The notes beneath the pieces are model-generated. The model did not search any database. It saw only the letters and a list, made by a program, of their open reading frames with translations, and had not been told where the DNA came from. 64,000 nucleotides of DNA, taken from assembly GCA_030762935.1 (NCBI GenBank), contig CM060900.1:388205132-388269131 (forward strand), in the 5' to 3' direction. Position 1 is the first letter of the stretch. Each line of letters starts with the position of its first letter. The position numbers and the translations under genes are program-made. Below are positions 57,405 through 64,000 of the stretch, in pieces. The DNA comes from Hymenopus coronatus (lineage: Eukaryota; Arthropoda; Insecta; Mantodea; Hymenopodidae).

Positions 57405-58265
57405 AAATCAATAACATATACTTTAACCTGAGAAGATGAATGTCGAGCAACTTTAAGCTCAACGAACCCCGAGATAATTTAACTGATTTCATTCATCGTC
57501 TGATATGACTAACCAGGTTGAAAGAGTCAAGACAATAAAAGATAGAAAGAAAAGAATAACTTGATGTTCCTTAAGCTCTATTTCCTCACTGCGCTAGTTT
57601 ACGAATATGGCGCCAACTCAAGAAATGTTGTGCTACCTTGGCTCTAATGACTTTAATCAATCTATTTGTCAGTTGTGGTCAACACGGTATTTTACTATAG
57701 GAATTTGTGTTAGTATCTGTATTTGATGGTTATACACTCATTCGCGCTGTGTTATTCTGGTGCTAATGTTTTGAATGTTTTAAAAAGGCTACGACTTTCA
57801 GATTAAAACTTTATATGTAAATACCATTAATGTTCATAAAATAATAAATAAGGAAGTCCTTCCCTCAACTAATCCCCTCATTCTGTGAATGGCTGTTGGT
57901 TTGCAGTGACTTTTTATTTAACTCTGCAGAAAAGCAAACGGCAAGTGCTAAAATTCCCTTTGTATGTTAGCGGTTAAGTTATAGCACATCCAACACACAC
58001 ACTCAGTTGTAGAGGAAGTATGGTGGTTTTACAATTAGAATTTTGATGATACGTTTATGAAATTGCACAACATAAAGGGCATGGCTTTTCAAAATTTTAA
58101 TTTTATAATCCACAGTTCACACCTACTTTTAAATGCTAATTTTATAAGTGAATATCTGCGTTTAAACTAGTATTTACGCTCATTTTTGTTCTTAAATTTG
58201 AGTTTTGTTGAATGAGTGGTGATAATAGTTTCAAAAGGTTAAACTTTTGAACTTTCCATACCAGG
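57405..58265. other. Intergenic DNA, nothing recognised
   Basis: No repeat or coding motif recognised. Confidence 0.45.
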
Positions 58266-58269
58266 GACA

Positions 58270-58560
58270 CAATTGCTGCGTACTTGTTGTGTGCAATTAT
58301 CCCTTCGTGCTTTAAAACGGGGATATTTAATGTTAAAATTGGCCAGTAGAGAACTGGTGAGAGGGAACCTCTTTTACCCCTCTCAAAGCGTGGCTCGCTC
58401 ACCGTCTCTGCTGTTAAGCAAGTGGGGTAAAATGAAGGTGGCTCAGCCAGTCCCCCGCTTACCGGTTTTAACTTGAAGCAGCCCTTCTGTAGAGTTCTGC
58501 AGCTCTTTTAACGTAGGAATACGGGGCAGATAGCCCACCTGGTATTATTTCTGAAATGTA
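58270..58560 (+). repeat. Repeat family D, copy 3
   Basis: Carries TAAAATGAAGGTGGCTCAG, CCGGTTTTAACTTGAAGCAG, TAGAGTTCTGCAGCTCTTTT and GGCAGATAGCCCACCTGG in the same order as the 12.6- and 18.9-kb copies. Frames on both strands overlap it and are not genes. Confidence 0.5.
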
Positions 58561-60095
58561 ATTATCTAAATCAAGGTACAATTTTTCTAAAATTAATATA
58601 TTTCTATATAATAATAGACATCTATTAGCTTAGGTTTAATAAATAATTACTTATAAACTATAATACACTAATCAACAACTATAAAAGCGATTTAGTTATC
58701 TTCACTAACGATGAAAAAACGCACAGTGACAGAAATGGAAATTATATCTTGGGGACATTACTAGTGGCAAAAACACAAAAACACAATATTACCATAACAT
58801 CAGGTTTAAAACTTCAGGCGTTATTTTCACATAAACATATAGGTCCATTTAAATCTTGCGTTTAGAAAAATATATGACCTAAAAAACAAAACGTAATTGG
58901 ATCCTGCCTGCCATATTTAAGGATGTACCATAAGGACACTTCACGAAAATCTATTTTGTTGTTCAGAAATTCTGTCAAATATTCACTATGGAGAACCGAT
59001 TAAGTAAAGGTTATCGTAGAAACCGAAAACCCCAATTGAATATTATTGTTTCAAAGAGGAAAACAAAAATATAAGTATATGTTTTATCTAATTCATTGAA
59101 ATAGAAATGCTTTTATTATACACTTATATTGTCCCATTAACGCACTGCGCTGCAAAAGTACATTATTGAGCCCTGAAAAATCTTTCTCTAAATTTTCTTA
59201 ATATTTAAGTTAGAGAATTTCATAACCTGAACTATTACTCATTGTAGTGATGGTGTGTTACTCTCATTATAGAAGATAAATTTCAATGGTTTATGCATTT
59301 CACATCGAAGTTACGTTCTATCTATTGACAAGCTTAGGATAACAATTTTTATGTAATTTCCAAATATATGAACCACCTCTGCTATAATTTTACCAAAGGT
59401 ACAGCTGGACGGAGATTTATATTGTCTTTATTTGTGACTTTAACGTGAATATTCACTTAAGGTACTTCTGCTCCATGTGCTATTAGCAAAGGGTATTCCA
59501 ACAGTTTAGGCAATCGCGTGCAACGCTTCCTATTACAGTGGCTATGTGAGAGATCTCGTGACTGGTGTACTTCTCTTTTCGTGCAGTCAGATTGAGTATT
59601 CCGACGAAATAAGTAGCGATAAATTCTTTTCCTCATTCTGTCGAGTCTCTAATTCTAAGCCAGGGTTTACACTGTTGAAATTTTGTGAATACCCTAAGTT
59701 AATTGTTTTGTTTTTTACGGCGAGGCTTTGTTGGACCAATCGTCGAATGGATCCTCAAGAACTCCGGAGTCGTTTATAACAACAGATTGATTCCTTGCCG
59801 ATATCAACACTACCTCAGCTGGAAGTGTCACTTTATTTTTGCTCTAAACTAGATCATTTTACTCTTCCTAGGTTCTAGGTTGAAGCCGCAATATCTCAGC
59901 CAAACCACAAATTTATGATCCTCTAATATAGTTCATTTCATATAAAATATTTCTACGTTGCCTATCGTAAGTCTGTATCAAAGAGAAAATATAAATAGTT
60001 AACCAAACATTTAGTATGTTTTAAGTTTTACTGGATAAAAAAGAAGCGCTTAAGAAAAATAACACTTGCGACTATTGTCTGAGATCAGCGAAACT
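58561..60095. other. AT-rich intergenic DNA, nothing recognised
   Basis: A 77-codon frame at 59546-59779 has no recognisable motif. No repeat relatives seen. Confidence 0.45.
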
Positions 60096-60099
60096 CCAA

Positions 60100-60745
60100 A
60101 TGCCACCTAAAAACAAACTTGGCATTTAAATTTATCATCTTCCAAATATATGATTCGAATAGAAAATGTCCCCTTAAACCATTGTTTACATGGAAAATGC
60201 TTTCCCTTTGATTCACTTCCAAATGTGTTAAATGAATTTGATAAAAATGCCATACACATAGGTATTTGTATGGCCAATAAAGTCTATACCTTAAATTTTC
60301 CGCGAAGAGCATGTAAAAGTCGCTACTGTTTGAATTAGTTATTTTTAATTTTCTATGACTGGTAAGGCATAATACTGACAAAAGTGCAATATACGGTAAG
60401 GCAGATCTCGTTAAAATATTTAATTTGTTCCATATGTATTAAAATTGCACAATCCCAGGATACTTGTTGTCATTTATTTGAATTTCCCAGTGCTTGGTCA
60501 CCGTTGCTTACTTTCCTTGCAAAGAGCAGTGAATTTAAACGCCAGCTACAGAAACCTATTTTTAAATTCTTCTATCGCTTCGGTCTCCTGTATCCCTTGT
60601 GAACCAATAACGAACTGTATAATGAAATCATCATTATTGGTGCAAAATTTATATCGATTAATCTGAGATAAATAGAAAAATAAGCTTAGGTAAGACGAGC
60701 TTATGGCATAGATGTGAAAAATCACAGTGAATGGAGCACCTTATG
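60100..60745 (+). repeat. Rep-A copy, strongly diverged
   Basis: Weak but collinear matches: TGTTTACATGGAAAATGCTT, GACTGGTAAGGCATAATACT, CAGATCTCGTTAAAATATTT, TTATATCGATTAATCTGAG, then the outer-end-like CACAGTGAATGGAGCACC at about 60725. Much older than the other copies. Confidence 0.5.
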
Positions 60746-60834
60746 TCATTGTTACACTTTACATTTTATCAGAGGAGCAATGTTGTAGCTAGAGAGTACA
60801 GGGTAGAGCATGCTAACTGCGACCCGGTACAGAT

Positions 60835-61312
60835 CTATTGTGGCCTACCGTCGTCTTTCGGGAGAAGGGAAGAGAGGAGGGGAAACCACAGGCCAACACA
60901 CAGGAAGCGACGGGGCTAAGCGCAGAGACGTACAGAAGTCCATAACAGGACTAGATAGCAGCCCTGGCGCGCCACGGAGGCTATACAGCGCCAGGAGGCC
61001 GAAAGGATGCCTCTACAACGGCTCCTAACCTCAACTAACGCAAACAGGGGGAAGAGAGTTTCAGCCGGAGCAAGCCACCATGTCATCTGCCTGTCAAGCC
61101 TTAAGCCACACCTGCGCCGACCTGAAAGACGAATAAGGGAAATGAAATTAAGGGATGAAAGGTAAAGGAGCCGTGGTAGATATACAGCACCCCAGCATTC
61201 GCCTAAGCGGCCCCAGGAAAACCACGGAAAGACCCAGTGCCAGAGTGCGCGAACCCGGACCTCCCGAATGCCAGTATCAGACTAAACGCCTGAGCCACTT
61301 GACTCTGTAAGT
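60835..61312 (-). mobile_element. SINE with tRNA-like head and conserved core, minus strand
   Basis: On the minus strand: CAGAGTCAAGTGGCTCAGGC with A-box-like TGGCTCAGGCGTTTAG, B box GGTCCGGGTTCGCGCACTC, then the core GTGGTTTTCCTGGGGCCGCT continuing TAGGCGAATGCTGGGG. The core is shared with 8.68 and 20.3 kb. The GC-rich remainder to about 60835 may be the SINE body. The two plus-strand frames through it are not genes. Confidence 0.65.
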
Positions 61313-62245
61313 TCTAGCTAATTCAACGGAATGAGCTGATATCATAACGATTCAGGTTTACAAACTACTACCGAGTGCGTTGACTCTATGCGGTTATTGC
61401 TATTCGGTTCCCAAAAGCTATTACCTTATTTTCCATACGTTCGTACATGATCTACGAGTGACTCCCACGTTCCCCGATATAACTTCTACGATGTTTATCC
61501 TTGGAGGGATTAAAAGAAAACGTTTACAAAGTAAACCGACACACTTTAGAGGAACGTAAAAAGATACATTCGTCAAGAAATTTCTACCATTTCTCAGAGG
61601 GAAGTCAACTCGACTGCTGATCTCATGCCTATGTATACACTGCAGAGGTGGGCGATCATCCAAACGATACAGAGAGGTGATATGGCCAGTATTACGTATG
61701 CTCCAGCCAAAAAGCTGTATTTTGTGTCCGAGACCACTGCCTATCGCAGCTCCACACTTTCCCCACAATGCTGAGTGAGCAGCGGTGCTTTACCCGGGCG
61801 TAGTGTATTCTACCACGATTCTCATTTAGCTCCTTTCTTTTCATTGGATTTCCCTTTCATCTTTCAGGTTAGTGCTGTTCGGTCGGTGGAGGGCAAATGC
61901 CGCGGTGGCTTGTTACTGGGAACTTACTCTCGGCCCTGTCATAGGGAGGACGGTCGAGCCTCTACTGCTTGGTCGAGGATCGTGTTTCCGATCACGCAAG
62001 AGCGAAATTCTCTTGGCCAGGTGGTTAGGTGTGGAGATATTTCGGAACTTGAGCCTCTGACGTCTGAGCTGTCCTGCAGAGCATTCCTCTAATGCAGTTC
62101 CTACACCTTATCCGTTCGTCCCGGGGGTGTAGGTACAAAACATCCGCTGGGGGTCAAGGTGCCAGCTGTTCCCGCCGTCAACTGCTCACTGTTATTGTCA
62201 ATTCTTGTTAAACATAATGTTTATGACTTATCAGAGCTATAGGAA
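61313..62245. other. Intergenic DNA, partly GC-rich, possibly repeat-derived
   Basis: Between about 61790 and 62190 the composition is GC-rich and two overlapping plus-strand frames open (up to 105 codons); a 115-codon minus-strand frame lies at 61421-61768. None shows a family motif. The pattern resembles the SINE regions, but no tRNA-like head was found. Confidence 0.35.
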
Positions 62246-62249
62246 AAAT

Positions 62250-64000
62250 GTGTTACACTCACATGACTTTCCCTAACTGCTCTACCTAAGGACTTCTAAC
62301 AAAAGAATATTCTTCTTTCTATACCATGCTATTTGATATAAGCTTAAGAATAATGTACTTATTACTTAGTTGCTTATAAGTAGAAGGGGACTAAAGGAAT
62401 ACGCTATGCTAAAGCGATAGTCAAATATTTTAAAAACTATCGTTGTGCCAGTGTCATTGAAATTGGCTTCTTTGCTTGGCCAGGAATAGAATAAAAAAAC
62501 TGACACTTTCTGTGTGAGAAAATATAAGTATTTGAAAATTGAAACTAATATAAATGGATATCTTGAAAACGGTCAGCTCTACAACAAAAATGCGTATGAC
62601 ATAAACTGTGTGTTTTAACGAGACCTACATTTTTTGTGGAGTAAGTTTTTGACAATCTATTACGGTTTAACTGTTATGCAAAATTCTGCAAAAATGAATG
62701 AGAATAGAGCACTCTTCAATGGCTATTCCCAGAATATTCAAAATATACAGTTTATTTGTATTCTAAAGAACTTAAATATACGGTACTTTAATCAATATCG
62801 CTAGAGCCATTTTTGAGAAAAACAAAATGTTCAAAAATTGTTTCATGTAAAGCGAAAATAATAAACTTAAATAGCAAGTTTGGTATTTAACGGTCTTTTA
62901 GTTTTTGAGCTATGCTGTCCACAGACATACACACACAAGGACCATTTTCCAAAAATGTATTTTTATTCAGGGGTTCTCAAAACATATTTCCAGTGAAATT
63001 TTTGGGTGCAATACAATATCTTCTCTATACACTATGTACAGGTACGTGTAGGGAAAGCAAAAATGGTTCAAATGTGTTTTGGAGTAGATATACGTGATGT
63101 AACCGCATTAAACTGCGAATAAAGTTGAATAATTATTGCACGGTCAAAAAATCCTAAGCAAAATCTATGTAGATATTTTAAACTTAAAACCTATAAGTTC
63201 AACGGTACAGAATTTCTAAACTTTACTCCGATGTCTCCTTGCTTATTACGTTCTCTTGCAAATACTATACAAGTACAGAGTAGACAGAGAAGACATTGTA
63301 TTCCACGAAAATATTATACACTGCAATTTCAACAGAAATACTAGTTTTCAGGCCCCTGAAAACAGAAAGAACATTTCTAGAAAATGGCCCACGTATGTGA
63401 CTCTCTCTCTCTCTCTATCTGTGTGTGTGTGTGTGTGGACATCATACCTCAAAACGAAAATCTAGTAAACACCGAACTTGGTAATAGATTTTTAGCTATT
63501 TTCAATCCACTCAGAAATGGCTCTAAAGACTTTGATTAAAATACTGAACTTTTAAGATATTCACATGACAAAATAAAGTTTATATATTGAATTTGTTAGA
63601 TACAGCATCAGAAGTTCCCTTTTATATAACTGGTAAACTATAACAGATTTACAAAAGCGTACTGCACAAAGAACGAGAATCTCTTTAAAACACTCAATTT
63701 ATGCCATTTTTATAGAGCTATCCATTTCAGGAATACTATTTCTTATTGATTTTAAAATTTACAATACTTAGTTTTTTCTTAAATAGGAAGTCGTTAGTCA
63801 CTTTTTTCGTCCTTGTCATGCAAAGAAAAGGGAATTTCATATCCATCACATAGCGACCAGATTTGTACAATATTTGACAAACGCTTTCGCCTAGTGTATT
63901 CGCCTCTTTTCCTTGTAAATTCAAGGAACTCAGTAATAAAACCACATTTCCTGCTAAAGTTTATCTCGATTAGAGGGAAGTAGAGGGAAGAATAAGCTAT
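62250..64000. repeat. Rep-A large palindrome, cut by the window end
   Basis: Left arm (62250-63065) is a minus-strand copy from outer end TTACACTCACATGACTTTCC to inner end CTTCTCTATACACTATGTAC. Right arm (about 63250-64000) is a plus-strand copy starting CTATACAAGTACAGAGTAGA, through AGAAGACATTGTATTCCACG and GGTAAACTATAACAG, to AAAGTTTATCTCGATTAGAG at the window edge. About 185 bp of unrelated DNA separates the arms. The right outer end should lie within roughly 100 bp beyond 64000. Confidence 0.8.
63401..63437. repeat. (CT)n(GT)n microsatellite
   Basis: A CT run followed by a GT run in the right Rep-A arm, at the place where other copies carry a short TGTGTG or CACACA stretch. Confidence 0.93.

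Noticed and set aside
61421..62092. Frames of 105 and 115 codons in GC-rich DNA as a gene pair
   Set aside because: Composition matches the SINE-rich neighbourhood, frames overlap in other phases, and no family motif is visible. Kept only as possible repeat-derived DNA.

Overview
The window is a gene-poor, AT-rich stretch of animal nuclear DNA, almost certainly arthropod and probably insect. It has no operons, dense prokaryote-type coding or CRISPR. It does have tRNA-derived SINEs, insect-type mariner relics, decayed Jockey/R1-type LINE pieces and long simple repeats. I cannot name the species; the many old SINE families and wide spacing would suit a large polyneopteran genome (cockroach, termite, stick insect), but that is a guess. 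I found no host gene I can defend. Long open frames are either microsatellite translations or transposon debris.

Layout. 0-7.4 kb: a dispersed repeat I call Rep-A, interrupted by a SINE, then a perfect 843-bp TATG microsatellite and more Rep-A. 8.5-9.3 kb: two tRNA-type SINEs. 10.4-12.5 kb: a 460-bp trinucleotide array, a complete but dead mariner (88-bp inverted ends, TA target duplication) and a palindromic TAA/TTA array. 12.7-16.5 kb: a Rep-A cluster. One copy is split by a second mariner derivative that is itself a fold-back structure, and one Rep-A locus is a 1.07-kb near-palindrome. 18-25 kb: Rep-A and SINE fragments and a third, strongly decayed mariner on the minus strand. 25-28.6 kb: two LINE fragments among three SINEs, with a fourth SINE-like head between them. 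30-36 kb: SINEs, Rep-A, and a possible LTR-retrotransposon leader with gag-like coiled coil interrupted by a hAT-like element, which recurs at 39.8 kb. 36-46 kb: mostly anonymous AT-rich DNA. 46.4-47.3 kb: a roughly 66-bp minisatellite split by a SINE. 51.5-56.3 kb: a long decayed LINE on the minus strand whose RNase H region is interrupted by a 1.1-kb TTAA-flanked DNA transposon. 57-62 kb: SINE and small-repeat fragments. 62.25-64 kb: a second large Rep-A palindrome running off the window.

The genes do not work together as a pathway; what can be read is the order of events. Rep-A is older than the mariner at 14 kb and the SINE at 1.8 kb, the LINE is older than the TTAA element, and the minisatellite is older than its SINE. 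The least familiar items are Rep-A (about ten copies, non-coding, terminal hairpin, twice arranged as a large palindrome) and the mariner whose 3' end has replaced its 5' end as an inverted copy.
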